A DNA stretch of 64,000 nt from Neckera pumila (Eukaryota > Streptophyta > Bryopsida > Hypnales > Neckeraceae), in the NCBI GenBank assembly GCA_963969595.1, contig OZ018412.1, positions 8,558,501 through 8,622,500 on the forward strand, in the 5' to 3' direction. The translations under genes were made by a program, and so were the position numbers. Below, in pieces: positions 35,108 through 48,385 of this stretch. How positions within the stretch are numbered: position 1 is the stretch's first letter; each line of letters opens with the position of its first letter. Below the pieces are notes generated by a model. That model did no database searches and was not told the DNA's origin. It worked only from the letters and a program-made list of their open reading frames with translations.

Positions 35108-36434
35108 AGTCTTCATTGTTCTAGACTGATTTTTTCCACAACAAGATCAATTGGCGAGCCTCGGTGCTAGCAAACATGGTGAGTAGACGATTCCGCAATG
35201 AGAGTTTAGTTTCATCAATGTTTTGAGCTGTTGCAATTTGATTTTTAACCATGGCCCACACTTGCTCAATTGGCTGGAGTTTGCAATGATACGGAGGAGT
35301 CTTGACAATTGTGTACTAGTGTCGAGATGCAATTTTGTAACTTGCAAATGTTGAAGGCAAGTGCAAGTCTTGATGAACCTCATCAATTCCAACTTTGTGT
35401 GAGGTTGTTCATTTTTATGCGATGGCACCACTATGTTCTTGCGATGCAATCAAGTCCGCACATTTGCAACTTTGGTCGATGAATTTGGTTGCGGGTCCAC
35501 CTTTTGGATGTGGTACTTTGCGCCGTCCATGTGAATGTGGCATGGACTATAGTCTTTGTGGATTGTCATGCACAACTTGTCAAAAAGCTTCTCAGAGAGC
35601 TCGGCAATGCAGTTTGTATGGTAATCGTAAAAATCCAGAGCAAATATTTGCAGTCTGAACAAACTTCAAAACTAACTTCCAAACATCGATGTTGTCAACC
35701 GGTCTCTCACGTGTAGCAGTCCTTCTCAATTTCCCTCTCATTGGCCAAATTAGGACACTATCTTGAATTAGATGAGCTTCAAGCTTATTATCTAGTACAT
35801 AAACAACATAAGCTCTAAAAATCACCAATATGGCTTTCCTATCTTGCTCATTTACAATCCCCTTTGTTGGAACCCAAGTTTGTCGACTGTGTTGATCCAA
35901 ATGGCAGTACGACTCGTCAAAAAATACCTTTGGGAATATAAACAACTTGTTAGCATTCAAGTTGTTCAATCGCAATTCAACATAAATATTGCGGTAGTAA
36001 ACCACACCTTGAGAATCATGAAGAATGTTCCTCTTGTTCCCTTTTCCGTAGTGGAAACCTATCATCTTCAAATATTGGCGCAGAGTCTGAGCATTGAGAT
36101 TAACATCCTCCTTCTGCAACTCAGTCACTAGTAGCTTTGCATGGATGGGGTATCCAGATTTGTTCCCATCAATAACCAATTCACAAACTTTGTGCACCAA
36201 TTGGAGGTCTAGTTTTAACTTATGACGTCCAATAACTTTTTGTATTGGCGCCTCACCATTGTTGAAGAGACAAATCGCTTCCTGTGCCACGTTCTCACCA
36301 ACTCCTGTAACTGTAGCAAAATGCTTGTGGGAGTTCAGCTTCCTTCGTTCAATGGCAAGCGCTATAACTCCAATAAATAATCTATACACATTGATAAAAA
36401 TGTGGAATTTGTTTGGAGTAGTTGGTGTAGACAT
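35108..36434 (-). pseudogene. Tc1/mariner (IS630-type) transposase, decayed
   Basis: Start taken at the Met at 36434 (MSTPTTPNKFH). The N-terminal part is a helix-turn-helix-like region. The first catalytic block is FPKVFFDESYCHLDQHSRQTW (about 35870-35930), the DExY-type signature of IS630/Tc1/mariner transposases. IQDSVLIWPMRG follows. The second acidic residue lies in HIHMDGAKYH and the third region is PPYHCKLQPIEQVW, where mariners have the (D/E) plus NPIE-type motif. The blocks fall in at least three reading frames (breaks near 35640 and 35340-35440), so the gene is dead. The length without frameshifts, about 440 codons, suits the family. I found no matching terminal repeats on either side. 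It could in principle have mobilised the TA-flanked elements in this window, but nothing links them directly. Confidence 0.75.
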
Positions 36435-38756
36435 GCGTCTAGGTGCAGGCATAATCATCATGTGGAGGTAAAGCAAAGCTTGACAAAGAACTCAAAACCA
36501 AAGTGTTCAAATACAAGTATTTTCAACAAGAATGGCTCAAAAATCAAGGTATTGTCTACAGTTGAAGTGGTTGGTCAATAAGGACTAAGGAGGAATGTTT
36601 CTTTATGTCCTTGACTCTATGAAAATTAAACATTGAACCAGAAATATCATAAATAAGAATCTAGTTTTAAAATTTGAATGAAAATTTTAAATTCATTTTA
36701 TCCATTTTTGTATAATTTTAATACATAGCAAAGTACACTAACAAAAGATACAAAATTTGAAAAATAAAAACACTTTTTCATCTAACATTTACCCGTAGAA
36801 TATTAAAAAGGACCAAATTTAATAACATACACTGAAGACATTCTACCATTTAAATTACATTCATACCAAGGAATAATATTTCAATCTTAATGGAGATAAA
36901 TTAAATTCCAATATAATGGAAAGTTGACTTTTGAGGGGGGGAGTGGAATGATTTTGACTTCTTCTTGGACACCTTGAACTTAGTGGAGATTTATCCATCT
37001 TAAAAAACTTCCTATTTATATAGATATATTTTTATTGTAAAAATATTTTTCAATGATAGACTATCTTATTTAAAGTAGTTGTTATTCTTAGACTGCAGAA
37101 CAATAATTTAATTTGAAATATCTTAGTCTTGTGGAATATTAAACATAATGCATAATGCTGCACTCAATGATCAAGCTCAATATTCTCTACCAAGTAATTA
37201 ATTAAAGTTGACAAAAGTAATTTGACAAATGCTTGAAAATTGAAAGATTCATTTTTTTCATACATTTTTTACTTTCGAAAATAATAATGCTTAAAAATAA
37301 TTGGGCATCTTATTTTAGAAACACATTTTAATCAAGACTTCTAAATTAATAATATTATCATTGATGAATTAATAAATTTGGAATATTATAGGTTTACATT
37401 TCAATTTCTAAATTCAATTTGATTCAATGCCAAATTTCAAAAAAATATATACTTAGTTGACTTTATTTCAATTCTAAATATATAATATTTTTAAATTTTA
37501 AATTAACTGAAATAAAAGTATAAAATGATATTGCTATATTCATATTGTTTACCAAATATTTGCACCATAAATAATTTTTAGAAAAATGGATTGACTAGAC
37601 TAGTTATTTAAATGATTATTCAACTATAGTAGTGATTAGAACTCATACTAATATATGCTATTGAGGATCACCAAATTTCCTGTCAGAGGAAAAACGATAT
37701 TTTTAACCCTTTCTAATTGCAATACTGTGGGGGGACTAATGGAATTCTTTAAATGTGTTTATGACTTGATATGTAAAAGATGTCTAGTCTACAAAAAGTC
37801 TGACAAGTGATCTAAAGTAAATCAACCTCTGACAATCAAAAGACCGATCACAAATACTTGGAAAATGACCTATTAAAGTATTGCATCAATCCATGTCAAA
37901 TTTTTTCCAATAAATGAGATTTGGATTGAATTAGTAGATACAATCAATGTTTTGGATGATGGTGATGAGTGGTTAATGATTACGATAAGAACTTTCACCT
38001 GTTGAGTGTAAATTCAATATTGGAAGTGACTTTTTTTAGGCTCTTATATTGTGGCCATGTTAAAAAATATTATAATTGCTCTACATAAGTAAGTTGACCA
38101 TCAATACACTTTTGATTGGTTTGGGGTTTTAAATTGATCTTCCAGTTTCTCCCATTTGTCTTCATATGGAAAAAAATATAAAAAATTTCAACAAATGCCA
38201 ACAGGGCAAACCAGTTATTTTGCCTATTATAGGTTGGTGTATCTTAATTAGTGTCTGCTTCTTATCATACCGGCTAATGTAGTTTGCTCTAAAAGTGATA
38301 GTCTTCTTCAAATTACCCTTATAATTAGCTTTGGAATGGATATGAGGTGGTCCTTGAATTGACTTCTTTAGCCTTTGAGTGAATTGGGGAAAAATGTTAT
38401 TTATTGCAAGAGTCAATCCAATTCTCCTTGGTTTCCTCACATCTCTTTAGAAGTTGCAAGCAATTTTTTTCCATTTGTCTAGGTAGTGCAAAAAGCGATC
38501 TTCATTGGAGTGAAAAAAGCTATTTACATCTATGGAAATGGATGAAACTTGCAATGTATGGATGCAAATCCATTTATTCATCCAAAAGAGGATACATTCA
38601 TCCAAAATAGAGCAATCCTGTCCCATATTTGCTAGCAATTTAGCGATTTCATACATTGAAAAGGAAAAATATCCTGCCAAATATTCCCTTTAAAAAAATT
38701 TCATGGCTTTTTTGTGAAAATTCTTTTAAAGAAAAATCCCTAATTACAAATAGACG
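36435..38756. other. AT-rich intergenic DNA, nothing recognised
   Basis: Very AT-rich, stop-dense in all frames, with no inverted ends or coding signal that I can support. Confidence 0.5.
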
Positions 38757-38925
38757 GATTTTGGGAACAACGGTCACAAATAAGTGCCTACAACACAAAT
38801 CTTTGAAAATTCATATATAATTCAACAATGGTTTGAAAATATGAAACCAGGTGTTACATTCCGCATCTATTTTTCTTTCTCTCGTAAATAAGCTAAAAAT
38901 CTTTCTGTCCATGGAAACCCATGAA
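38757..38925 (+). repeat. Fragment related to the giant element's right subterminal region
   Basis: From ACGGATTTTGGGA through TTTGAAAATTCAT, ATGAAACCA and AGCTAAAAAT to GGAAACCC, this segment aligns, block by block, with the reverse complement of 30530-30720. It has no TIR or GAGCCTG array of its own, so it is a relic of another family member. Confidence 0.6.
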
Positions 38926-38951
38926 AATTCAAAAAGGCTGACCAGTCCTTA

Positions 38952-39176
38952 ACCCCTAAACGTCGAGGAGGCCATAGAATGGTTGATGGATGACAGAGAA
39001 TTAAACTCTACAAGACAGAAGTGCAACTATTCATCCTCAAAGTTTATTGTGAAAAGGGAAAATCTTCTGTAGTAGCTTGACTTCCAATAGATACTTTTGA
39101 ATTTTTTAATGTAGATGATGTCACACGGTAATGAAACAGGATGATTTCCAGGGTCACCCCTTCGTCCTTTGAGGGT
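38952..39176. mobile_element. ACCCCTAAAG-family short MITE, copy D
   Basis: 225 bp; left end ACCCCTAAACGTCGAGG after TA; right end CCTTTGAGGGT before TA. Much shorter than copies A-C and F. It ends about 375 bp upstream of the METTL21-like start codon, so it may lie in that gene's promoter. Confidence 0.65.
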
Positions 39177-39550
39177 TAAAATGGTCGTTTTCACAATACT
39201 ACAGCGTCCCCGTCGCATTCCTTGTTTCACGTGACTCACAACACACAACACCAACTCTCTCTTCCTCTTCGCATTGAAACCCATCTTCTTATTTCCCGAT
39301 CGTCTCTCTCAATTGGTGTCAATTTCCTGTACAAGACTTTAGAGAAAAGAACTTGCATCACCGCCGCAGAAATTCAAATGTGATACATCTTGGAATTGAT
39401 GGATGAAGCTTCGTAGCGATCATTTCTAGAGCATCCTCACAGGGCATCGATCAGACACAAGCAATGCGCAGAGTGTAGACAATGTGCTCCTTCTAGCCAC
39501 GGAACCGAAGTAAAGAGTACTCGGGAAAGAATTTTCGTTGAACAGCCGCC

Positions 39551-42500
39551 ATGGAGGATATGTAGGTTTTTCTTGCCTTCACCATTGGTGATTGGGTTTC
39601 TTTTTGTGGGAGTTTCTGTGAGAGTGGGGTGTTGGGTATAAGGAATGGAGGACTGTAAGCAATCTTGTCTGGTGTTGGATTTCGGATACGCAGGAATCTT
39701 GCGAATCTTTCTGACCTAATTTCGACTCTATTGAGATGGAAGTGTGTAGAAGACGTGTGAGACTAAGAGTCTTGTGTTTCTGGGGTAGCATTTTCATTTT
39801 GTGTATGATGTTTGCAGATTTAATACTCCTCTTACATGCAAAGTGGAGATGGAAGTTTTGGGCCACAAGCTTCTTCTAAACCAGGTGTGTTACGTTTACT
39901 CTCATCTTCATATCTGTGTAGCGAATCTTGGCTAGGCTGTACTGAAGGATTAGGAAATCCAACATACTTTACGGTTTCTTTCTCCAGGCTTGATGGTTAA
40001 GAGCCTGCGTATGGTGTTTCCTTATCCCGGCTTCGAGTGCTATTAAATTACCCTCAGAAATCACAATCCCACTAGACTTGGGGTCCTGTATACTTTGGAT
40101 AGGACTTCATTTTCTGTCATTCTTTACATATGTTGAGTCTGCATGATGGATTCTCCGTAGTACTCCTGCCTCCAAATCTCTTGAACTGCATTCGGACCTG
40201 TATACACGTTTATAAATTAGTTTTCTTCATTTTCTGAACCGGATTGATGGAAAATTTCTATTTCAATCTCTCTAGTTTTCTTGGAAGGTTGAACAGTGGT
40301 AGAAAAAGGGAATTACAGTCTTGCTTGTGTTTCGGTTGAGTAGTTTGCAATACTTCTAGTTTGACGAGTTTTACACAAATTCTGTCGCCCAATTCTGATG
40401 TTAAAATCATGCTCATTGAAGTTCTGCTGTAGAAGACTGTTTGTTCTACTGAATGTTTGATGTATGCCTAATCTGAACGCAGTGATATCTTTTCTCTGAC
40501 GAGGTTGCGTGAAGCTTCGCTAAATTATTTTATATTAATCTGGTGCTTGCTAGTGCAGGACACTAATTCTCAGCATCTGGGAAAAACGATATGGGACTCC
40601 TCGGTTGTGTTTGTCAAGTATTTGGTAAAATTTCATCACCACCGTACTTTCATGCTGTAAATTGGCATCTGCAGAGTGAAATGTTCGCAGTTATCAATCT
40701 ATGTTGCGTTCTAATTTATGTTCAGAGAACTGTGGAAAATTTCGGCTGTAATGCTTTGATTGTCAATTATGTCATTAATAGCCTTCCCGAAAATAGGATT
40801 AATATGAGAATCAATCTTGGGCTAGTGCAGGAGAAAAACAACAAGAAAGGCGAGTTCAGCAGGGTTAAACTTCATAATAAGCGCGTTGTAGAGGTTGGAG
40901 CAGGATGCGGTTTATCAGGATTAGGTCGGTCAATCTTCTCCTTGTAGTAGTATTTGAGAATGAGTTCAGAATACTTCTGTAGTTGATTCTATTATAGCCC
41001 TGAAAGGACGAGACCTATCACCAAGGTACTTCGCCAAAAATGATCCGATTTTTGGACGAATAGGTGCATTCGTCATTTCTGCAGTAATCTTGAAAGTCAT
41101 CCATCGACCACTTTTTGTCCTCAGAGTCCTTCCAGGGATAGTATGGATCAATGGTGTTGAGAGGTACTGATGGGTAATGTATGGCAGGCATGGCACTATT
41201 GGGATGCGACGTGGTGGTGACCGATCAGGCAGAGGTGTTGCCAATACTACGAAGAAATATGGAAAGGAATATGGCCCAGGCTAAGTATTCTGCCTCGGAA
41301 TATTCTCATTTAGGTATCATCATTAGCTTGTTTCTACTGTTTGAAATTGTCCAATATCTGGGAATCTCTGCTTCTGCAAGCCAGATTAATATGCCAATTC
41401 AAGGGCCAACAAACAACATGTTGTTGCTGGTTACCCCAATTCATTTTGCATAGGTCGAAGTAACAAGCTTCAGATAACAAGGAATCGTACACGTTGATTA
41501 ATGTCAAATCCAAATTTTATTCACTTTTCCGTTTCTTGTTTATTTTGTGCGGAGGCATGCAAATGCTTTATGCGGAGGATTTATGGCATACACGCTTGTA
41601 AGGCCTCCTCGTTGCATTTGATGTTGGTTCAAATTTTAAGCTTGGTATCTCAATCTTGTTACTTTGACCTGCGCAGTCTAGGGTGACTCTTAGTGCAGAC
41701 TTCATATCCCTCTGGATTAATGTTTGCAGGGCCTATTGGGTCAGTGGAGGTATCTGAACTTGACTGGGGTAACCAGCAACAAGCGGAGGCCTTAAATCCG
41801 CCGTTCGACTATATCATTGGCACCGACGTTGTGCGTAATTCCCCTTGACTTGTCACGTTAATTTTGTCATGACTAGAGCATGTCATCGTATGTCACTTAT
41901 GCATTGAAGATGTACGTGTTTAGGTACACATGTTCACTTGAGATTTACTGTGTGGCACTTGTGACCAGGAATCGAGTTAAGTCACGAGCAAACAATATGC
42001 ATAACGGTCTTTTGTTGTATGAAGGTGTATAAGGGGCATTTGTTGCCACCTCTCCTTGAATCAGTGTTAGCTCTTTCAGGTCCCAAGACCACCCTGCTGG
42101 TATACGACTGACTTTTCCTGTGTCGTCTATATACATTTGATGTCTTCTTTATACATTTTGATGTTCTGCTCAATTTGATCTATAACTAGTGAAAATGCGG
42201 AATTGCCAGTTGGGGTATGAATTTCGGGAAAATGGAGTGGAGGAACAGCTTCATGAGCTATTTTCACGCCATTTTACGATCAAGAAGATCCCTCATGCAA
42301 AGGTCAGTTGTTAGAAATCCAACTTAGTTTTTCAAGATAGTGTTAATAATAACAATTCTTTGAACATAAGACCAGACTTTAGCAATAAACCTCTTCTTTT
42401 TGTGTAGATTTATATGTATTTTTATTGACATCATTTAATCGCTTCAATTTGGGTCGTTGGAGCTACTTCATGAACATGTTGTCGGGAACACACTGTACTG

Positions 42501-43255
42501 TACAGTACATTTGGAATGGGCGTCATATTAGAGGTTATTCTTATCACCACAGAGTGGTTTTGTAACGAAAGTCATCCGACCTTGGTTTTAAGAAATGTAA
42601 ATTTATATGGTCACGTGAGACCTTCCGATATACTTTCGTCTTTACTGCATCTGAATCAAACAAGTGCAGATGGATGTGAAGTACCAGCACGGCAATATCG
42701 ACCTTTACATTATGCGGTGCGGTTCATTTCCACTATTTGTCTGTTATTCAAATATTCTTTTTCGTTATGTTCCGAAGTTTGAAGTTTGAAAGATTGATAA
42801 GTTAGTAAGGATGAATCTCTTTCGCTTTTTAGTTTTGTCCTGCTACACTATGAAAGTCTCTATTTTATGTGATGTGTGTTTTATGTTCATTTTGATTTCA
42901 CACTTCCAAACCATTCTTCTTAGTTCTTCATATTTTATTCAGGTTGATTAGACCAGATTCTCCAGCACATGAAGAGTGCAACAAATCATCAGTTGAGCAA
43001 GAGTGCTCAAGTTCACAAGAACCTTCTGCAAGCAGTATCAAGCCTGACGAAGCAGACTGCAGTTCAATGCAAGACTCAACAGCCATTGCATTTAATGGAC
43101 TAAGCTTGGAAGCGAACAAAGAAATTGCATCATCACGAGCAAGCTTTCCTGACTCTGATGGGACCGAAGCTTCCATTAGTGAACGCTGGGAGGCAGGCAG
43201 GACGGGGTCAATGGCAGCAAGGCTTCTCCGGGATATCAAAATACCACCCACTTGA
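39551..43255 (+). CDS. METTL21-like protein-lysine N-methyltransferase, 10 exons
   Basis: Exons 39551-39561, 39818-39884, 40559-40624, 40831-40924, 41188-41313, 41730-41830, 42025-42099, 42210-42302, 42670-42716 and 42943-43255 join with GT/AG sites into a 330-residue protein with no stop. It starts MEDIFNTPLTCKVEMEVLGH. LGKTIWDSSVVFVKYL precedes the AdoMet motif I VVEVGAGCGLSGLG; post-I is VVVTDQ; IIGTDVVY carries the DxxY motif that defines the METTL21/eEF-lysine and chaperone-lysine methyltransferase group. Then HLLPPLLESVLAL and TTLLLGYEFR follow the usual fold. A Ser/Glu-rich tail (about 100 residues) ends in RWEAGRTGSMAARLLRDIK. Expected role: transfer of methyl groups from AdoMet to lysine of a cytosolic protein such as an Hsp70, elongation factor or VCP-type target; the substrate is not predictable. 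The gene looks intact. Confidence 0.9.
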
Positions 43256-46200
43256 ACAACGTGCTATTGCCGAGTCTCAATTTTTCACAAACTCCGTTTG
43301 TACAACATTTTGCAGTATCGAGGTCAAATTTCTTTGTTTTCAGAGAATAGAAGAATGTCATTGAAACTGGTCTAAAAGATCAAGAAATGAACAATTTTGG
43401 TTCTAGTTGATGGAATAGGGTTTAGGGTTTAGGGTTTAGGGTTAAATAGTTACAGGGCACTTGGTGTCACTTTTGGCGCAGTGATAGGTGATTGTCGTTG
43501 TGTAAATTACCAGGCATGTGTCACTCCTACGTAAGTTTACTTGCAGGTGTAAAACTAAGTCCTGAGGAGAATTTAAGTGGAGTCTCCAGCCAGTTTCAAT
43601 GTTGCTGCCACCCCAGGATTCCAAAATACAATTACAATTGAGATTTTAGGAGTTAAGCCTTTGATCTGTTCATCTTTACTCTAAGGATCATGCTACAAAA
43701 ACACTACAAATTCAATCTTATATCTCAAAATGTCCCCTTTCTAGTACAGTAAGTGTAATATGAATTTCACAGCTCAAACTATCTTGAAACCAAAAATTTC
43801 AAATTGGTGCTACAGTCTTAGAAATTCATCAAATGAGCTACCACAAAGTACACTGGAAAGATCTTTTAGTCTATATTCAAGATACAAAGCGTTTGTACTT
43901 GGAGAGTTTGGAAAAAATACAAGAATTTGGCTTCTTCTGCCTGTCATCTATCATCTTGTAGTACCTCCTTGCATTTTGTGAGGTGTGGTGGTAATGAGGA
44001 CGTCAATGGTATCTCCAAAGACAAAACGAGGTAATGAGTATATCAATGGTATCTCTAAAGATGAAATTGATAATTCTACATGATAAAAATAATAATTCTG
44101 TTGTAGTTTGTTGTTGTGATTAGTGGTACTATTGACACGAAAGTTCACATTGCCATTGCGAGTTACGTAGTAGAATACTGGAAATTATGACGCTTCATTG
44201 CAATAGGAGCAAAGAAATTGGAGCCACACAGATTGTGAGGTACAACTGAAACGAACATGTTATTACTACCAAATGCTGGTCATGATCATTCATTTATGGA
44301 GGTCGAATGTAAGGGAGCATATCATTGTATATTATTGCTGCAGTTTCATTTCATCATGATCGATCTAGAAAAGAAATAGGGAGCAAACAGACGTTGATTT
44401 TTAAATGACCTCATTCAGGGATAAACCTGAAGATACATCTCTCTGCACTTAACTTACATTTGATAATTTCAGCACAACGTGGACTTCTTGTTCCATTGTT
44501 TCCCAATGTGCGACTAGCTTCAAAACCATTCCCCAGCAATGTCGGTCAGCACATCTGATTCACAACCGGTTTAAATTGTGTTTTCCTTACCAAAGGAGTA
44601 TTCTAATCCAACTTCTAGCAAGACGTTCACTACTCGATCGCCTCTTGAAGCAGGAAGTGTCCGGAATCCATGAAAACTCTCTTGTTTCAGTTTCAGGCTG
44701 GCAAGGAGAAGATCAAGAACAAAAGTTAATGTGCAGTCTTGTCACAAAGTTAACACGTCCCACTAGTAATTATACAAGTTTCCAGATAATGTGTGCAAAT
44801 GTTGCAAATGTTTGCAAATGTTGAAAATCATGTTATAAATGAAAAAAAATTGACAGCAAGGTTCTCAACATATAAGACAGGTTGTAATCCAGTCTGAAGG
44901 GATTGAAAAACATGACGGAAGCTGAGCCATCTCCTTCACCAACCCTTGTAACAAGCTAACACCTCATTTAATCACACAATTTATTGGTGTTGTAAGCAAG
45001 CCTTGGCAAAACGGTGATGGCCACTGGATCGTCGAAGGGAAGCAGGGTTGTCAACCAGTATTAGAATTTGGTAGATCCAGGGCGTTCTCAATACACTACA
45101 GAACCAAACTTTGGGAGACCTTCAAAAGTTGTTTTAAGTGTAACTTAGATACGTTGTTAAAGGTGAAGCAACGTCTTGGTACATGAATTTAGCAATGTTT
45201 GTTGCATGTGTGGGAGTGGGTGAACTTGAGTTCTCATATTGCTTTACTTGTTTTTTTCTTTGGGAACATGTGTTCCCAAAAATTCATCTTTTTAGAGAGG
45301 GTAGATATTTAATATTTTAATAACCAGACCAGTGAGATTTCTATATCTTTATACGATATTTATTTAGTACTTACACTAGAGATGAGGACCAAAAAGTCCA
45401 TTCCTCACTTGGACCTTTCCAGAGGAGTCAATTCTCCACCAAATTGAGAACTAATTATATATTCTAAAAGCTGAGGACATGGGAAGAAATTTATTAAAAT
45501 TTAAAGTGAAAATAATTGCCCTACCATCTTTTAATATTTGCCAAAGATAATTTTGCACTTATAATTCATAAGGAATTTGCCATGTTTTGCCAACATCAAT
45601 AACATTGTTTTGCCTCTAAGTTGCTCTTTAGAATTTGAAAGTGCTTCAAATCAAATGAGCTCCTTATAGATTGATAATGGATTGGTTTTAAATTGGTGGA
45701 ACATTGGTGGTGGATTCATAACAATTTCTGGAGCCTTTTAACTATGATTTTCATTTATTATTTTTAATTTTTTTACTATTACTTCTCTTTGTTTGATATG
45801 CCTCATAATTTAACACCTTTTGTCTCTCTTTCATAGCTTTTAGGGTACATAGCTAGTTGTAAAATTTGGTGAAGTATTAACTATGTGAGGAAGCGTCTCA
45901 ATGAGGAATGGATCATTTTGTTCCCAACTCTATATAATATATAATACAATATACAATATCATATATAGTACAATATACAATACTATGCACGCTTCTTATA
46001 TAAATGAAGTATATGTGGTGAAGTAACATGTGAGAGACAAACCTACTATAATTCATGGGAGTTTCACTAAGGATAATGCTTATGGGATAATGTTCTCAAT
46101 AAAGAATGAAGATAGGAACAACAATGAAGAGGAAGAACTACATTGGAAATATAGTACTTGGACATTCTCTCATTAAACGTTGCTAAAAAACTGGCCACTT

Positions 46201-46689
46201 GCCAAACGTTGTTTTTTGTTGGGGCAAACATAGACGTTGCTCATAAACATCCCCCCCCCCCCCCCCCCCCCCCTCCCCTTTATTCTAGTAGTGCATCAAC
46301 TGGCACTAACAGCAAAGGTCTCCACTTGAAAACTGGACTAAGAAATTATGCTTAGTAAAGAAAATTTGATATCTCAACAAAACGAACTCTTGTACCTAGA
46401 TGATATCTCAACAAAACAAATTCTTGTACCCAAATGATATCTCTACAAAACTATATTGATCTCCCAATGAAAATTGGCTTCCACATAATTATATTAAAAT
46501 GCTTTAAGTCACGTAAAGAATATCCTCTACACTAACATCTACAAGACAATTCTAGAATAGGATGATTGCAAAAAACACTTGTACTATTTATTGTGTTTTG
46601 TAATAAGACTCATGATTTTTTCTAGAGTACTTAAAATTGAAAAAATAATTTTCTTAAGTTTAAAATTATGGCTAATGTATAAGCCTTTA
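43256..46689. other. Intergenic DNA, no gene supported
   Basis: Holds the 3' region of the methyltransferase, a telomere-like tract (43418-43444), an unrecognised + frame at 44576-44824, TATAATATACAATA-type low complexity near 45935-45985, and a run of 23 C at 46251-46273 followed by CTCCCC. No family recognised. Confidence 0.4.
43418..43444 (+). repeat. Interstitial telomere-like (TTTAGGG)n tract
   Basis: AGGG followed by three TTTAGGG units and a decayed fourth, about 165 bp after the METTL21-like stop. A two-unit version occurs at 58759. TTTAGGG is the common plant telomere unit. Confidence 0.8.
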
Positions 46690-47246
46690 ATCCCTAAAGA
46701 ACCATTTGTTCCTTGGAGGACAATTTGGATTTGGGTAGGTTCCTAATTTCTCAATTTGTAGTGAATGTTTTTGAATTTTTTGAAGTTGTGCGGTTCTACA
46801 ATAGCATTAATGGATATATAATTTTAATTTCAATCGGTGCCCGGAAGCGAAAGTAATGGCACAATAAGCCAGAAATGGAGGTTGGTGGGCAGCCTAAACA
46901 AAATCACAAAAGGTCATAATAATTTTTTTAAATTATTTTCCCTAAAATATTATATTTTTTATTCATTCTACTTGTACAGGTAATGAGAAAGTTATGGACA
47001 ATCTTATTTAAGGCAATCTAAGCATCTTCTTGAAAGAAAACTTTTTGTCTAACTTTGAATGCTAATACCTTCCAATCTGTATGGTCAAATTTTATAAAAT
47101 TTTTACCATGATCTCAAACAAGTGAAGTATAAGATCCTCTGGTTATATTTCCAAAAAATTATTTCTTTTGATTTCCTAGATGAATGCAGCAAAAGTAGTA
47201 GTTCTAAATGGTTTTTGATAAAAAATGGCCCTAGTCTTTTAGGGGT
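46690..47246 (-). mobile_element. ACCCCTAAAG-family TIR element, copy E
   Basis: 557 bp, same orientation as copy B. Left ATCCCTAAAGAACC beside a decayed TTTGTTCCTTGGAGGACAA palindrome; right TTTTAGGGGT; TA on both flanks. Internal CTTTGAATGCTAATA(C/T)CTTCCAATCT blocks match copy B. Non-coding. Confidence 0.7.
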
Positions 47247-48385
47247 TAAGATGAAGGTAACCACCAAAGGAAAAGCCTAGAAAAATTCTCTAAGTAGAAA
47301 AACTAGAAAAGTGCCAAAACTCAAGAGAATAGATATTTTGATGTTTTAATTAGTTAAAAATAAGGAAAAAATTAAATAAAGTAAATAAAAATTGGCCATT
47401 TGTAAAAATTATATGCAGGTTGTCATTCACCAAATAAACCACCAAAAATAAACTTTATATGTTTCAAAATGAAAGCTGAATGAAGCTCACTTTGTAGACT
47501 TCTACACCATACAAAATTAAGTATTTTTAGAATTACTTTGGATTGTAGCTATAACTCTATTAGAAGACCATTTTTTCCCAATTTCCCAATTTTTTGGGTA
47601 CTACCCCCCCAAATTGGAATTTGTGACATAAAATTGGGGGCTACTTTTAGATAGTAAAACATTTTTGAAAACTACGAAAGAATTATGCAAGGTTCATAAT
47701 AGTCATGAGTACCTTATCTATAAATCTTGAGTCATTTCAAGTCAGATTGCCAAAGTTATGGCCAAAAAAAAAGAAGGATGTAGGATGTGATGCAAAACAG
47801 GGCATGTGTTTCTTGCAATCATTTAATAAGGTTTCTTGATTGTCAGGTATTGCAAAGCAAATGCAAGCATGTTGATTGAGAAGCTTAGTTTGATATCTAA
47901 AGATCACATATATATTTTGAGTAATTCAAGGTTATTATAGGGATGGTTTTGGGTGCTCATTCTTATCCAAAGTTCTTGCAAAGTCATAACATGGTTTATG
48001 TGCACTCTACAAGTTAAAAGAACTTACTAGAAATACAATCCTTAAAATGAGACCTGAAATATCCCTCAATACGAAATTAGCAAGCAATTATATACAAGAT
48101 TTGACCAAAAAGTGCTATTTAGAAAAAAAGACGTCACATATGAACACCATTCAACCAAGATGAAATGCTCATTGAAATGAAAACAACCTTTCTCCAGTAA
48201 ACAAGAAGAAACTAACCAACAATAAGTTCTAAGCAAGAAACTCAGTGAAATTTGTAGTTTAATGTAATTGACTTGAATTTAAAATTAAAATTACAAACTA
48301 TTTTAAAATACTATATTGATCAGCTCCTAAAACCTTTTACTAGTGGTTCTATCTACCAATATAAAAGAATCTTCTTTATAATGTG
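47247..48385. other. Intergenic DNA with dispersed repeat copy 2
   Basis: 47590-47830 is the second copy of the poly-C repeat described at 34380-34790 (TACTACC, seven C, AAATTGG, then the same following blocks). The remainder, up to the kinase stop codon, contains its 3' untranslated region and no other gene. Confidence 0.5.

Noticed and set aside
43418..43444. True chromosome end
   Set aside because: Only three to four TTTAGGG units with ordinary sequence on both sides; it is interstitial.
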